A stretch of 64,000 nt of DNA from Sphingomonadales bacterium (GTDB taxonomy: Bacteria; Pseudomonadota; Alphaproteobacteria; Sphingomonadales; Sphingomonadaceae), in the NCBI GenBank assembly GCA_025352685.1, contig JANXSN010000064.1, forward strand, positions 46,858 through 110,857. The letters are read 5' to 3'. The notes under the pieces were generated by a model. It was not told where the DNA came from. It did not search any database and was given only the letters and a program-made list of their open reading frames with translations. Made by a program: the position numbers and the translations under genes. Within the stretch, counting starts at the first letter, position 1, and each line of letters starts with the position of its first letter. Below are positions 54,571 to 63,605 of the stretch, in pieces.

Positions 54571-56250
54571 ATGCAGGGAGTAACGCTCAAATCGCGCGCC
54601 ATTGCCTTTGCGTTCTGCGTGGGGGCGGTAGCGTTTATCCTTTCGGTTACGGCGGCGTCCGCCCCGATCTATGATTCGAACGCCATTGCGCGGGCCCTGA
54701 TCGCCGCCATCGTGTGTGCTGTACTCAGCTGGGCCTCGGCGGAACGGGCGCTGTCGGCGGTTGCCGATGCTGTCGATGCCGCCATCGACCGCGTCACCGC
54801 CGCAGCCGAGGGCGATCTGACAAGCCCGACTCCGCTTGCAGTTGGTCAGGCGCTCCCGTTGCTCGCCATCGCACTCAACGGAATGTTCGATCAGGTCCGC
54901 GGCAATCTCGAGCGGGCAACGACGATGGCATTGTTCGATCCGGTCACAGCGCTTGGTAACCGGACTCATTTTCGAAACGAACTTGACAGAGCGCTCAGAG
55001 CTCCTCCCGGCCCCGGAATTGGTGCGCTGGCGTTCATCGATCTGGACCAGTTCAAGGCGGTAAATGACAGCCTCGGCCATGCCAGTGGCGACCAGGTCCT
55101 TGCCACAGTAGCCAACCGGCTCAGGGCGGTAAGTGCTGTCGAGACTGCGCGGCACGCGGGCGCAGCGGGCGAAACAATCGTCGGTCGGCTCGCCGGCGAC
55201 GAGTTTACCGTTTATTTTCCGCGGCTCCGCGATCGTTACGATGCCGAGCGGGTCGGCGCGTCGTTACTCGATGCAATTGCTAAACCGATCGTTCTCGGTG
55301 ACCACCATATCGCCATTCAGGCATCCATTGGCATTGCACTCTGGCCAGACCACGGCAGTACGCCCACGACCATTATGCGCGCGGCCGACGTCGCAATGTA
55401 TCACGCCAAGTCGCAGGGACGCGCCCAGTGTCGGTTCTACGAAGACTCGCTGGCTGAGCGAATGGCGCGCCGCACGCAGCTAGAATGCGAGTTGCGCGCG
55501 GCTATCGAGAATAACGAATTTTTGATCGTCTATCAGCCGCAAATCTCGCTGTCCGATGGACGACCGGTCGCGGTTGAATGCCTGTTGCGCTGGAACCACC
55601 CGCTCGATGGCCTTCGCACGCCAAACAGCTTCCTGCGCTGCGCCGAAGAAAGCGGATTAATTTTTGAAATCGGCGATTGGGCGATCGATACGGTGACGCA
55701 AAGGCTCTCGACGTGGTCCGAAGATGGGTTGGCACCGCGCATGGCCGCCAATCTCAGCCAGCGGCAAATATCGCGGCCGGATTATTTTGTGAAACTCAAG
55801 GCTGCGCTTGCACAGCAAAAAGTCGATATGTCGCTGCTCGAATTCGAGATCAGTGAATCGGTGCTTATGGATTGCGGATCGGCGACGCTCGAACAAATTG
55901 GGCAGCTTCGGCAGGGCGGAGCTCGCGTGTCGATCGACAATTTCGGAGCGGGGTCATCAAGCCTGTCACAATTGCGGTCACTGCAATTCGATACGATCAA
56001 GCTCGATGCGAGTCTCGTCGCCGGCATTGAGCACGACAACGCGGCGCGGGAGATGTTGCAGGCGGTCATTGCCCTCATTCACAGTCTCGGCGCAACGGCG
56101 ATAGCAGTTGGTGTCGAGACTTCGGGTCAACTCGATGTCCTTCGTATCATGGGGTGTGACGGCGTGCAGGGTTATGCGGTTGCTCCGCCGATGACCGAGG
56201 CTGATTGCCGCGCCTGGATGTCGAATACCCTCGACAGTATGGTCGCGTAG
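54571..56250 (+). CDS. membrane-anchored GGDEF/EAL protein with divergent EAL motifs
   Basis: A 559-residue protein. Two membrane helices (about 9-31 and 39-60) precede a HAMP-like helix and a GGDEF domain (about 128-290) with AGDEF near residue 208, a variant known to be active in some cyclases. The EAL domain (about 305-555) has ECL near residue 335 instead of EAL and DNFGAG near 455 instead of DDFGTG, plus EISES and IKLD. The DDFG change affects a metal-site residue, so the phosphodiesterase half may be weak or regulatory. The 3' end overlaps dapE by 79 bases tail to tail. Confidence 0.9.
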   Translation: MQGVTLKSRAIAFAFCVGAVAFILSVTAASAPIYDSNAIARALIAAIVCAVLSWASAERALSAVADAVDAAIDRVTAAAEGDLTSPTPLAVGQALPLLAIALNGMFDQVRGNLERATTMALFDPVTALGNRTHFRNELDRALRAPPGPGIGALAFIDLDQFKAVNDSLGHASGDQVLATVANRLRAVSAVETARHAGAAGETIVGRLAGDEFTVYFPRLRDRYDAERVGASLLDAIAKPIVLGDHHIAIQASIGIALWPDHGSTPTTIMRAADVAMYHAKSQGRAQCRFYEDSLAERMARRTQLECELRAAIENNEFLIVYQPQISLSDGRPVAVECLLRWNHPLDGLRTPNSFLRCAEESGLIFEIGDWAIDTVTQRLSTWSEDGLAPRMAANLSQRQISRPDYFVKLKAALAQQKVDMSLLEFEISESVLMDCGSATLEQIGQLRQGGARVSIDNFGAGSSSLSQLRSLQFDTIKLDASLVAGIEHDNAAREMLQAVIALIHSLGATAIAVGVETSGQLDVLRIMGCDGVQGYAVAPPMTEADCRAWMSNTLDSMVA

Positions 56251-57341
56251 ATTTCAACCAGTGCCGTTAGATCTCGGAGCGCGACCGCCTCGTCGAGTTT
56301 GTGCATCGATGCGTTGCACAGCCCGAATTCTACTGTCGGGCATATTTTCGACAGGTAGCGCGCATCCGATGTGCCGCCAGTCGTCGAAAGATCGGGCTCG
56401 ATTCCCGTTACATCGCGCACAGCATCGGCAACAAGGGTGCTCAGAGCACCTGGGGGCGTGAGAAATGCCTCGCCGTAGGCGCGCGCCGTGACGGTTGCGC
56501 GAACGCTCACCGCACTTGCGACAGCTCGGATGCGCTCGATCAGGTCGGTACTATTGTGTCGATCGTTGAACCGGATACTGAGCCGCGCGACGGCCTTTGC
56601 CGGAATGACGTTGGTCGCTGGGTTGTCGACATCAATAGTCGTAATCTCGATGTTGGATGGTTGGAACCAGTCGGTTCCTTCGTCGAGGAAAATCTTGTCG
56701 ACTTCGGATAGAATTCGAATGAGCGGCCCGATCGGATTGTCGGCCAGGTGCGGGTAGGCAACGTGACCCTGCGTTCCCGCAACCTCGATCCAAATGTTCA
56801 CCGATCCGCGTCGTCCTATCTTGATCGTGTCGCCAAGGCGCCTCGAAGAAGTCGGTTCACCAACGAGGCACCGCTCGGGCATGAGCCCGCGTGACCGCAT
56901 TCTCTCGATAAGCGCGACGGTGCCAAAGGTTGCGGGACCCTCTTCGTCTCCCGTGATGATCAGGGTCAGGCGGCCGGCGTGGTCCGGGATTCGTGCGGCC
57001 GCAGCCGCGAAAGCGGCGATCGAGCCTTTCATGTCCACCGCGCCGCGCCCATGGAGTAACTCGCCCCTGATGGTCGGTTCGAACGGATCTGATGTCCAGC
57101 CTGCGCCGGGCGGCACCACGTCAAGATGACCGGCAAACGCGAAATGCGCGCCGCCGTCGCTCCCTCGCGTGGCGAGCAGGTTTTCGACGGGGCCGTCCGG
57201 CGCATCGCCAACGAGAAAACGGTCGACCTCAAAGCCCTGCGCTGCAAGCGCAGTCTCAAGAACATCAAACACCGCACCCGTTGCCGGGGTGATGCTGGGG
57301 GCCGCAATCAAGGCCTTGGCTAGCGAAACAGCGTCAGTCAT
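56172..57341 (-). CDS. dapE: succinyl-diaminopimelate desuccinylase
   Basis: A 389-residue M20 metallohydrolase. Metal ligands are seen in FAFAGHLDVVPPG, RGAVDMKGSIAAF, ITGDEEGPATFG (catalytic Glu), LVGEPTS and NASMHKLDE; GGTSDARYL is also typical. It releases L,L-diaminopimelate for lysine and peptidoglycan synthesis. It is slightly longer than the usual 375-380 residues because the last part runs antisense into the GGDEF/EAL gene. The start at 57341 lies ten bases from the divergent cupin gene. Confidence 0.93.
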   Translation of the reverse strand: MTDAVSLAKALIAAPSITPATGAVFDVLETALAAQGFEVDRFLVGDAPDGPVENLLATRGSDGGAHFAFAGHLDVVPPGAGWTSDPFEPTIRGELLHGRGAVDMKGSIAAFAAAAARIPDHAGRLTLIITGDEEGPATFGTVALIERMRSRGLMPERCLVGEPTSSRRLGDTIKIGRRGSVNIWIEVAGTQGHVAYPHLADNPIGPLIRILSEVDKIFLDEGTDWFQPSNIEITTIDVDNPATNVIPAKAVARLSIRFNDRHNSTDLIERIRAVASAVSVRATVTARAYGEAFLTPPGALSTLVADAVRDVTGIEPDLSTTGGTSDARYLSKICPTVEFGLCNASMHKLDEAVALRDLTALVEIYATILSRVFDIQARQSASVIGGATA

Positions 57342-57351
57342 GATGTCCCTC

Positions 57352-57813
57352 ATGCCCAAACTTGACCTCGATGCAATCCCTGCAACCAATGCCACCGATT
57401 ACCCGGCCCCCTTCGACAGCGAGGTCGCAGGTCGTTGGTACCGGCGACTGAGCCCCGCCAGCGGCCTGAGCGACTTCGGAGCCAGCCACGTCGTCCTAAA
57501 GCCTGGCGCGTGGTCGTCGCAGCGGCACTGGCATAATGGGGAAGATGAATTCGCCGTCATGATCGCAGGCGAAGCCGTGCTTGTCGAAGACGAAGGCGAA
57601 GTCATCGTCAGCGCGGGAGATTGCGTCGCTTTTCCCAAGGGCACGACCAACGGCCATCACTTGATAAATCGCAGCGATGAGGACTGCATTTTTGTGGTCA
57701 TCGGCGGCGGGCAGCCAACCGGCGGCGGCTACGCCGACATCGACATGTTGTTCACTGCCGACGACCGATATACGTGCAAGGCCGGCATCGATTACGAGCG
57801 CAAGTGCCGTTAG
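57352..57813 (+). CDS. cupin-domain protein
   Basis: A 153-residue single-domain cupin. The first cupin motif has metal-type His and Glu residues in [20 protein letters not shown], and the second has [15 protein letters not shown]. The last 35 residues ([10 protein letters not shown], then YERKC) are common in small cupins annotated as possible mannose-6-phosphate isomerase-like or transcription-linked proteins. Function is unknown. ATGs at 57340 and 57343 are alternatives. It converges with engB, whose end is four bases away. Confidence 0.8.
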   Translation: MPKLDLDAIPATNATDYPAPFDSEVAGRWYRRLSPASGLSDFGASHVVLKPGAWSSQRHWHNGEDEFAVMIAGEAVLVEDEGEVIVSAGDCVAFPKGTTNGHHLINRSDEDCIFVVIGGGQPTGGGYADIDMLFTADDRYTCKAGIDYERKCR

Positions 57814-58451
57814 CGCAAAGTCGCTTCAAATACAGCGGCGCGCAGCGCCGCGATGCCCATCCCTTTCTCACTCGATGTTGCGATGATGTCTGGATGCGCT
57901 GCGGCTCGCTTGCGGGCGACGTCAACTGTGCGAGCGGTAACGTCTGCCAGGTCGGTCGCTTTGATCTTGTCGGCTTTTGTTATGACGATGCGGTAGCTGA
58001 CAGCTGCAGCGTCGAGCATGGCCATGATCTCCTCATCGACCGCTTTCACGCCGTGGCGCGCGTCGATGAGGACAAAGGCGCGGCCGAGCACCTGACGTCC
58101 GCGCAGATAGTCGTTGATCAGGAAACGCCATTTCCTTACGACGTCCTTTGGCGCTTCGGCGAAGCCATAGCCTGGCATGTCGACAAGCCTGAAGCGCAGC
58201 GGGTCGCCAACATCAAAGAAGTTAAGCTCCTGGGTCCGCCCCGGCGTGTTCGACGTGCGTGCCAAGCCATTACGGTTGGTCAGCGCGTTGAGCAGCGACG
58301 ACTTTCCGACATTCGAACGGCCCGCGAACGCGACTTCGGGCACTTCAGGCGACGGCAAATGTACAAGCGACGGTGCCGACTTCAGAAACACGATCGGGCC
58401 CGCAAATAGCTTCCGTGCAGTCTCGACAATGTCAGGATCGACCTCCGTCAT
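57810..58451 (-). CDS. engB: ribosome biogenesis GTP-binding protein YihA/YsxC (EngB)
   Basis: A 213-residue GTPase with G1 [16 protein letters not shown] near residue 43, G2 [15 protein letters not shown]3 [11 protein letters not shown]4 VITKADK and G5 ATSSEKG. It aids 50S subunit assembly. The start at 58451 overlaps the yidC stop as ATGA. It is the last gene of the rpmH-rnpA-yidD-yidC-engB run. Confidence 0.95.
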   Translation of the reverse strand: MTEVDPDIVETARKLFAGPIVFLKSAPSLVHLPSPEVPEVAFAGRSNVGKSSLLNALTNRNGLARTSNTPGRTQELNFFDVGDPLRFRLVDMPGYGFAEAPKDVVRKWRFLINDYLRGRQVLGRAFVLIDARHGVKAVDEEIMAMLDAAAVSYRIVITKADKIKATDLADVTARTVDVARKRAAAHPDIIATSSEKGMGIAALRAAVFEATLR

Positions 58452-60208
58452 GCCACCGTCGGTGCAGCGGGCGAGTTCTTCAGCTGCGGGTAACGAGAAT
58501 ACAGCCATTTCTGCTGTGCAATCGTGAGCAAGTTCGATGTGGCCCAATAGAGCTGAAGGCCGGCAGCAAACGGTGCCATAACGAACATCAGAACCCACGG
58601 CATGATCGAAAACATCTGCGCCTGAACTGGATCCGGCGGCGGTGGATTCAACTTGAACTGGATGAACATCGTCACGCCCAGGATGATCGGCAACACACCA
58701 ATCGCAATGACATGCGGCGGGGTGAATGGCAGCAGACCGAACAGGTTCACCGGCGTCAACGGATCGGGGACCGACATATCCTGAATCCAGCCGACAAATG
58801 GCTGGTGCCGCATTTCGATGGTCAACATCAGGACTTTGTAGAGCGCAAAGAAGATGGGCATCTGGATGAAGACGGGCAAACAGCCTGCGAGCGGGTTGAT
58901 CTTTTCCGTCTTGTAGAGCGCCATGATTTCCTGCTGCTGGCGCGCCTTGTCGTCCTTGTGGCGTTCTTGAATTGCTTTCATCTTCGGCTGGACAACTCGC
59001 ATTGCAGCCATCGACTTAAATTGCTTTTGCGCGATGGGAAACATGAGACCGCGCACGGTCAGAGTGAGTGCCATTATTGCGAGACCGAAGTTGCCAATGA
59101 GGCCGAATAGCCAGTGCAGGTAATGGAAAAGCGGTTTTTCGAAAACTTCGAACCAGCCCCAGTCAATCGCCTTGCCGAACAACGGGATCTTGAGGTCTGC
59201 CTCATAACCGTCGAGTACGTTGATCTGCTTGGCCCCGGCAAAGAAATGCGTGACAACCGACGCCCCGCGCCCCGGCTGCACGGTCACAGGCGCGCGCGCA
59301 AAATCGGCTTGATAACTGCCTTCGCCCGCGCGGAATGATGCATCGATCTTGGCGGCACCTTGGGGAGCGAGTGCGGTCAGCCAGTATTTGTCACCGAAGC
59401 CTAGCCATCCGCCGGTGCTGGTCGCCGAGTTGACGCCCGCGACTGCCTTGGTACCAAACATCTTGCCGAAGAAACTCGGCTCCTTGCCTGTCATGTTGTC
59501 GTAGGTGATATCGTAATCGACCGCCCCATTGAGCGCGCCGATGGGGCCGACATGCGCAATCCAGTTGTCGGGGTCGGTGGGCTTGTCGGTGCGATTTACG
59601 ACCGCATAGGGCCGTGCGACGATGGGTACTCCGCCGATATTGGCTACGCGCTGATCGACCGTAAACATGTACTGGTCGTCGATCGCCATCTTCAACACGA
59701 AGACCTGACCCTGACCATTGTTCCAGCGCAACGTGACGGGCGACGTGGGGGTTAGCTCCGCGCGGTCGGCAGTCCACAACGTATCGGCGTTGGGCACGGC
59801 AACACCTGTGCCCATCCAGTCGAAGCTCGCGAAATAGGCCTGCGGTGCACCTTGCGGTGACAACAGACGCACATTGGGCGAGTTCTTGGCGATCGTTTCG
59901 CGATAGGCATTGAGCACCAGGTCATCGATCCGGGCACCCTTCAGATTCATTGAGCCGCTGACTTTTGCGTTCCGGATCGCGAGGCGAGGCGAGGACGCGA
60001 TCATATGCTCACGCGATTGCCTGGCGACCTGAAGCGCGGGGGCAGGCAGAGTGCCAGGTGCAGGAATTAGCGTCGTTTTGCCGCCCTGAATTTTGGTTAC
60101 GGGAGGATTGGCGGGTGGAAACCAGCGGCTAGCTAGGGTACTCCATCCCAACAGGATAAGGCCCGACAGGGCGATGGCGAGGATGAAATTGCGCTGTTCG
60201 GACTGCAC
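58448..60208 (-). CDS. yidC: membrane protein insertase YidC
   Basis: A 586-residue insertase. It has an N-terminal anchor ([17 protein letters not shown]), a periplasmic beta-domain of about 300 residues, and the five-helix core with [40 protein letters not shown] and [17 protein letters not shown]. YidC inserts and folds inner-membrane proteins with or without SecYEG. It follows yidD by 36 bases and overlaps engB. Confidence 0.96.
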   Translation of the reverse strand: MQSEQRNFILAIALSGLILLGWSTLASRWFPPANPPVTKIQGGKTTLIPAPGTLPAPALQVARQSREHMIASSPRLAIRNAKVSGSMNLKGARIDDLVLNAYRETIAKNSPNVRLLSPQGAPQAYFASFDWMGTGVAVPNADTLWTADRAELTPTSPVTLRWNNGQGQVFVLKMAIDDQYMFTVDQRVANIGGVPIVARPYAVVNRTDKPTDPDNWIAHVGPIGALNGAVDYDITYDNMTGKEPSFFGKMFGTKAVAGVNSATSTGGWLGFGDKYWLTALAPQGAAKIDASFRAGEGSYQADFARAPVTVQPGRGASVVTHFFAGAKQINVLDGYEADLKIPLFGKAIDWGWFEVFEKPLFHYLHWLFGLIGNFGLAIMALTLTVRGLMFPIAQKQFKSMAAMRVVQPKMKAIQERHKDDKARQQQEIMALYKTEKINPLAGCLPVFIQMPIFFALYKVLMLTIEMRHQPFVGWIQDMSVPDPLTPVNLFGLLPFTPPHVIAIGVLPIILGVTMFIQFKLNPPPPDPVQAQMFSIMPWVLMFVMAPFAAGLQLYWATSNLLTIAQQKWLYSRYPQLKNSPAAPTVA

Positions 60209-60244
60209 GAGTGCGTTGCTTTCGCTAGGACTTGAAAAAATAGT

Positions 60245-60457
60245 TCAGGGAACCGGATCGTAGCCGCTGCTGCCCCACGGGTGGCACCGACCAAGGCGAC
60301 GGGCCGACAACCAGCTCCCTTTGAGAGCTCCATAGCGCCCCAATGCTTCGATCGCATAGGCCGAACATGTCGGCGCGTAACGACAACTCTGCGGCAATAG
60401 GCGCGACGGCCCGATTTGCCAGCCGCGAGCGATCAGAATGAGCAGGCGGGCTATCAC
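60245..60457 (-). CDS. yidD: membrane protein insertion efficiency factor YidD
   Basis: A 70-residue DUF37 protein: [20 protein letters not shown] with three Cys-type positions in [20 protein letters not shown], then [17 protein letters not shown]. It helps YidC-dependent insertion at the membrane. It overlaps the rnpA stop by four bases. Confidence 0.95.
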   Translation of the reverse strand: MIARLLILIARGWQIGPSRLLPQSCRYAPTCSAYAIEALGRYGALKGSWLSARRLGRCHPWGSSGYDPVP

Positions 60458-60774
60458 CGCTTTACCTTATCGAGCGCCTTGCGCAGTTCGGTCTTCAGGG
60501 CCGCAAAGGAACGCTCAACACCGCCAGCCCGACCAATCAGAACATGGTCAGCGCCGGGCACGGCGCCTTCTGCCAAGGCTTCGCGTGCCAGAGCACGCAA
60601 CCGGCGCTTCATGCGGTTACGCACGACTGCGTTCCCAATCTTCTTGGTAACAGTATAGCCCACACGCGTCGCGCAATCGCCGTCAGCTCGGTCTCGGACC
60701 AGCAGAACAAACCCGGGCATCGGCGCGCGCCTGCCAGCGTTCGCCGCGATGAAATCTGCGCGACGGGTCAGCAT
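60454..60774 (-). CDS. rnpA: ribonuclease P protein component
   Basis: A 106-residue basic protein. [20 protein letters not shown] at the start and the RNR motif in [20 protein letters not shown] near residue 55 identify RnpA, which binds the RNase P RNA and aids tRNA 5' processing. The ATG at 60774 fits the family N-terminus, though no strong ribosome site precedes it; TTG at 60801 is possible. It lies 59 bases after rpmH and overlaps yidD. Confidence 0.92.
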   Translation of the reverse strand: MLTRRADFIAANAGRRAPMPGFVLLVRDRADGDCATRVGYTVTKKIGNAVVRNRMKRRLRALAREALAEGAVPGADHVLIGRAGGVERSFAALKTELRKALDKVKR

Positions 60775-60833
60775 CGGAATTTTAGTTGTGACGATCTTCA
60801 AGTCGGTAGACCGAGGGCCCACCTCGAAATCGC

Positions 60834-60968
60834 TCAGGCCGACAGTTTGTGACGGCCGCGCGCGCGGCGGGCGCGGATCACGGCACGGCCACCCACAGTT
60901 GCCATCCGGTGACGAAATCCGTGACGACGGGCCCGTACGAGGTTGCTGGGCTGGAAAGTGCGCTTCAT
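60834..60968 (-). CDS. rpmH: 50S ribosomal protein L34
   Basis: A 44-residue, strongly basic peptide that starts [20 protein letters not shown] and ends [10 protein letters not shown], the standard L34 sequence. GAAGG lies a few bases upstream of the ATG. It is the first gene of the rnpA-yidD-yidC-engB run, as in most bacteria. A terminator-like hairpin lies in its leader at 60996-61023. Confidence 0.97.
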   Translation of the reverse strand: MKRTFQPSNLVRARRHGFRHRMATVGGRAVIRARRARGRHKLSA

Positions 60969-60995
60969 CGCTCATGCCTTCGAATTCGGAACAAG

Positions 60996-61023
60996 AAAAA
61001 GGCCGCCCGACGAACGGACGACC
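60996..61023 (-). terminator. terminator-like hairpin in the rpmH leader
   Basis: On the minus strand GGTCGTCCG pairs with CGGGCGGCC (9 bp, two T-G pairs) around a five-base loop and runs into TTTTT at 61000-60996. It lies 28 bases before the rpmH start with no minus-strand gene upstream, so it may be an attenuator. Confidence 0.6.
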
Positions 61024-61259
61024 GCCAATGAGATGTCACGTATCGGGAGAGGGTGCCGAAGTCAATCAGCTTTGCGAGCTGAGGGAGCCCCGGGTTCACG
61101 TCCTCGCTTGTACAAACACTCTCCCGCCGCGTGCAGGATTGCTGATGCCGCTGGTAGCGTGCGCGCAAGGCCGATACACAATGCAAAGGGTTGGAGCGAT
61201 CGTCTGCAGGCACGATCAACCCGATAGCGAAGCAACGGCCCGACAAGGAGTGAGACCGA

Positions 61260-61775
61260 ATGGAATGGATGATCATGCCACTGCGTAAATATGTGCAGTT
61301 TAGCGGGCGTTCCCAGCGGGTGGAATTCTGGATGTGGGTGCTGTTTATCTTGATCGTTTCCACGATTTTGCGGGTTATCGAACAGCTCTTGGGTATCGGT
61401 CCCGTTCTAGGATCTTACCAGAATAGTAGCATTCAAGCTGGAGGTAATGGTCCAATTTCTGGCTTGTTCGGGCTGGTAATCTTCGTTCCTGGATTAGCTG
61501 TCACTGTCCGCAGATTGCACGATATCAACCGCTCCGGTTTCTGGCTCCTGGTTCCCTTCGGCACATTGGTTATCGGTGTTGGCTTGATGATCAGCGCAAC
61601 GATGAATGGCGCACTTGTCAGCGGTTTCATATCCCTTTTTGTCGCTATTGGCGCTTATCTGCTGAGCGTCGTCGCCTTGATTGTATTTATGTGTCTCGAC
61701 GGCACGCGAGGTCCTAACCGTTTCGGCTCGGACCCGAAAAATCCGGACGCTGATCTTAAAAGTGTGTTCAGCTAA
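61260..61775 (+). CDS. DUF805 family inner membrane protein
   Basis: A 171-residue membrane protein with about four helices. The N-terminal YVQFSGRSQRVEFWMWVLF (FxGRxxRxEFW) and VRRLHDINRSGFWLL are the DUF805 hallmarks. The C-terminus LDGTRGPNRFGSDPK is typical. Function is unknown; it is widespread in proteobacteria. AAGGAG lies nine bases before the ATG. An ATG at 61275 is an alternative start. Confidence 0.88.
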   Translation: MEWMIMPLRKYVQFSGRSQRVEFWMWVLFILIVSTILRVIEQLLGIGPVLGSYQNSSIQAGGNGPISGLFGLVIFVPGLAVTVRRLHDINRSGFWLLVPFGTLVIGVGLMISATMNGALVSGFISLFVAIGAYLLSVVALIVFMCLDGTRGPNRFGSDPKNPDADLKSVFS

Positions 61776-61824
61776 GTCTTGCAGGCAATGAGGGCACGTC
61801 GTAAACGGCACGCCGCCTAGCCGT

Positions 61825-61864
61825 GCGGGCGTGGTGGAATTGGTAGACGCACGGGACTCAAAAT
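61825..61864 (+). pseudogene. truncated tRNA-Leu, 5' half (attL side)
   Basis: The sequence from GCGGGCG through the D arm to the anticodon loop CTCAAAA matches the intact tRNA-Leu at 63324, with two differences in 33 bases before the core. It then diverges: TTGCA stands where TCCCG should close the anticodon stem. The 7 bp TCAAAAT (61858-61864) is shared with the intact copy. Confidence 0.9.
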
Positions 61865-61940
61865 TGCATTTGGCCTAAAAAAGTAAGCCAAAAACCCCGT
61901 AAAACCAATGGTTTGAGCAAGGACGAGACCTCCAAAAAGA

Positions 61941-61959
61941 CTTACACATGTCTTACACA
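61941..61959 (+). repeat. direct repeats near attL, possible integrase arm sites
   Basis: CTTACACA occurs at 61941-61948 and 61952-61959, an 11-base period, between the left core and the integrase start. Short direct repeats here could be arm-type binding sites of the recombinase. This is inference. Confidence 0.35.
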
Positions 61960-61975
61960 CTTTGGAGTTCTCGCA

Positions 61976-63262
61976 ATGCCGATAGAAAGCCATCTGCTGA
62001 TGGATGGGGCGCTGCACGTCTATCGACGTGAGAACAGCCGCTACTGGCAATGCTCGACCTACCTTGGCAGCCGTAATCACCGGCAGACGACCAAGGAGGT
62101 CAGCCTTGCTGCCGCAAAGGATTTCGCGCGTGATTGGTTTATGGAGCGGTGCGTCGAAGATCGCCAGCGCCGACGCGGTGGCGTTCCTTTGCTGGGCAGC
62201 CCTGTCCAGCCTCTAATCGCCGATACCGGCGCGCCGATCGATGGCCGGCGTCGGCGGACGCCAACCGGTCCCAGCTTCGAGGACGCAGCCAAAGCGTTTA
62301 CTAGCGAGTTCGAGGTCATCACCCTTGGCGAACGCAATGCCGGATATGTGAAATCGAAGGCCGACATCGTGCGCGTCCACCTTATGCCGTTCTTTGGCGA
62401 GACCGCGCTTGAGGACATTACGGCTGGCAAGGTGCAGGAGTATCGGGCGCACCGTCAATCATCGCGGCTCGATCCCAAGACCGGCAAGCCGAAGAAGCCC
62501 GCCCGCGCGACCTTGCATCACGAGATCGTGACGCTCCGTCAGGTGTTGAAGACCGCCAATCGCAAGGGCTGGATTGCGGCAATCCCGGATATGTCCGCAC
62601 CTTACAAGACGTCCGGCAAGGTAGAGCATCGCGCGTGGTTTTCGCCCGAGGAATACAAGATGCTTTATGAGGCCACGCGCGAGCGGGCCAAGAACCCGCC
62701 CAAGCCGCGCTGGCGTGAAGTCTGCGAGACCTTCCACGATTATGTTCTGTTCATGGGCAACACAGGGCTGCGGCCCGATGAGTCCGCACGGCTTGAGCTG
62801 CGGGACGTCAAGATCGTGAACGACGAATCGACCGGCGAGCGCATCCTGGAGATCGAGGTGCGCGGCAAACGTGGTGTCGGTTTCTGCAAGTCGATGCCCG
62901 GTGCGATCCTTCCCTTCGAGCGCGTTCTCAAGCGCAAGCAACTCAAACCGACCGATCGCATCTTTGGGAAATCGCCGCGCGAATTGATGAACACCGTCCT
63001 TGACGAGCTGAATCTGAAATTCGACCGCGATGGCCACATCCGCACCTGCTACAGCTTGCGGCATACCTATATCTGCTTGCGGTTGCTCGAGGGTGCGGAC
63101 ATTTATCAGGTCGCCAAGAACTGCCGCACCTCTGTCGAGATGATCGAGAAGTTTTACGGTCGGCATTTGAAGAACAACATTGACGCATCAGCCGTCAATG
63201 TTCGCAAGGCCAAACCCCCGAAAGTCGCCGCCCGGAAGAAGGTCGCGATGCCAACAACATAA
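61976..63262 (+). CDS. tyrosine-type site-specific integrase
   Basis: About 428 residues. The SAM-like core-binding domain (about 75-200) precedes the catalytic domain. Arg I is in NTGLRPDESARLELRDV, the second block is CYSLRHTYICLRLLEG (Tyr replaces the usual His of HxLR, a common variant), and the nucleophile is Tyr394 in MIEKFYGRHL. The tail is Lys/Ala-rich. It would insert and excise the element at tRNA-Leu. ATG at 61976 has GGAG about ten bases upstream; TTG at 61913 is an earlier alternative. The left core lies 112 bases upstream. Confidence 0.92.
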   Translation: MPIESHLLMDGALHVYRRENSRYWQCSTYLGSRNHRQTTKEVSLAAAKDFARDWFMERCVEDRQRRRGGVPLLGSPVQPLIADTGAPIDGRRRRTPTGPSFEDAAKAFTSEFEVITLGERNAGYVKSKADIVRVHLMPFFGETALEDITAGKVQEYRAHRQSSRLDPKTGKPKKPARATLHHEIVTLRQVLKTANRKGWIAAIPDMSAPYKTSGKVEHRAWFSPEEYKMLYEATRERAKNPPKPRWREVCETFHDYVLFMGNTGLRPDESARLELRDVKIVNDESTGERILEIEVRGKRGVGFCKSMPGAILPFERVLKRKQLKPTDRIFGKSPRELMNTVLDELNLKFDRDGHIRTCYSLRHTYICLRLLEGADIYQVAKNCRTSVEMIEKFYGRHLKNNIDASAVNVRKAKPPKVAARKKVAMPTT

Positions 63263-63323
63263 GCCAAGTAGCTGATGTTTGACGTTGCGTGTTTTGGTGG
63301 CGGCGCTATAGGCGTCTCGCAAC

Positions 63324-63408
63324 GCGGGCGTGGTGGAATTGGTAGACGCGCGGGATTCAAAATCCCGTTCCGCAAGGAGTGTGGGTTCGATTCCCACCGC
63401 CCGCACCA
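63324..63408 (+). tRNA. tRNA-Leu (anticodon CAA), rebuilt at the right end of the element
   Basis: An 82-base cloverleaf plus encoded CCA: acceptor GCGGGCG/CGCCCGC, anticodon stem CGGGA/TCCCG around loop TTCAAAA (anticodon CAA), long variable arm TTCCGCAAGGAGT, T arm GTGGGTTCGATTCCCAC. By position, the part up to 63363 came from the element and the rest is the original chromosomal 3' half. G instead of A stands just before the anticodon stem. Confidence 0.96.
63357..63363 (+). repeat. attR core TCAAAAT
   Basis: An exact copy of the 7 bp at 61858-61864, placed in the anticodon loop. Seven bases is the usual strand-exchange distance of tyrosine recombinases that use the anticodon loop. Confidence 0.75.
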
Positions 63409-63605
63409 TCCAAGATAGCAGGCTCTGTAAAGTCCACCGCACGGGGGGACAGGAGCCTGCATCAGCGGACGCCCAAAGGCCGCACGGCCCGCGCTCCGCT
63501 GCGCGAAATGACAATCGGACGGCATTGTCATGCTGGCACTTGGCAGCCCATCCGGGGTGCGGCCATCGCCACAAATTGACCGCGCGACGCGACAATGTGC
63601 CTTTG

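Larger units (their letters stand above)
61858..63363 (+). mobile_element. 1.5 kb integrase-only element inserted in a tRNA-Leu anticodon loop
   Basis: TCAAAAT at 61858-61864 and 63357-63363 are 1499 bases apart and bound an integrase gene plus a replacement tRNA 5' half. Joining the left flank to the sequence after the right core rebuilds a perfect tRNA-Leu(CAA) with an extra A-T pair in the anticodon helix. The left half is therefore the original gene and the right copy a repaired hybrid. Confidence 0.75.

Noticed and set aside
61024..61259. Small open frames between the rpmH leader and the DUF805 gene
   Set aside because: No motif or ribosome site; the region is best seen as leader and promoter DNA.
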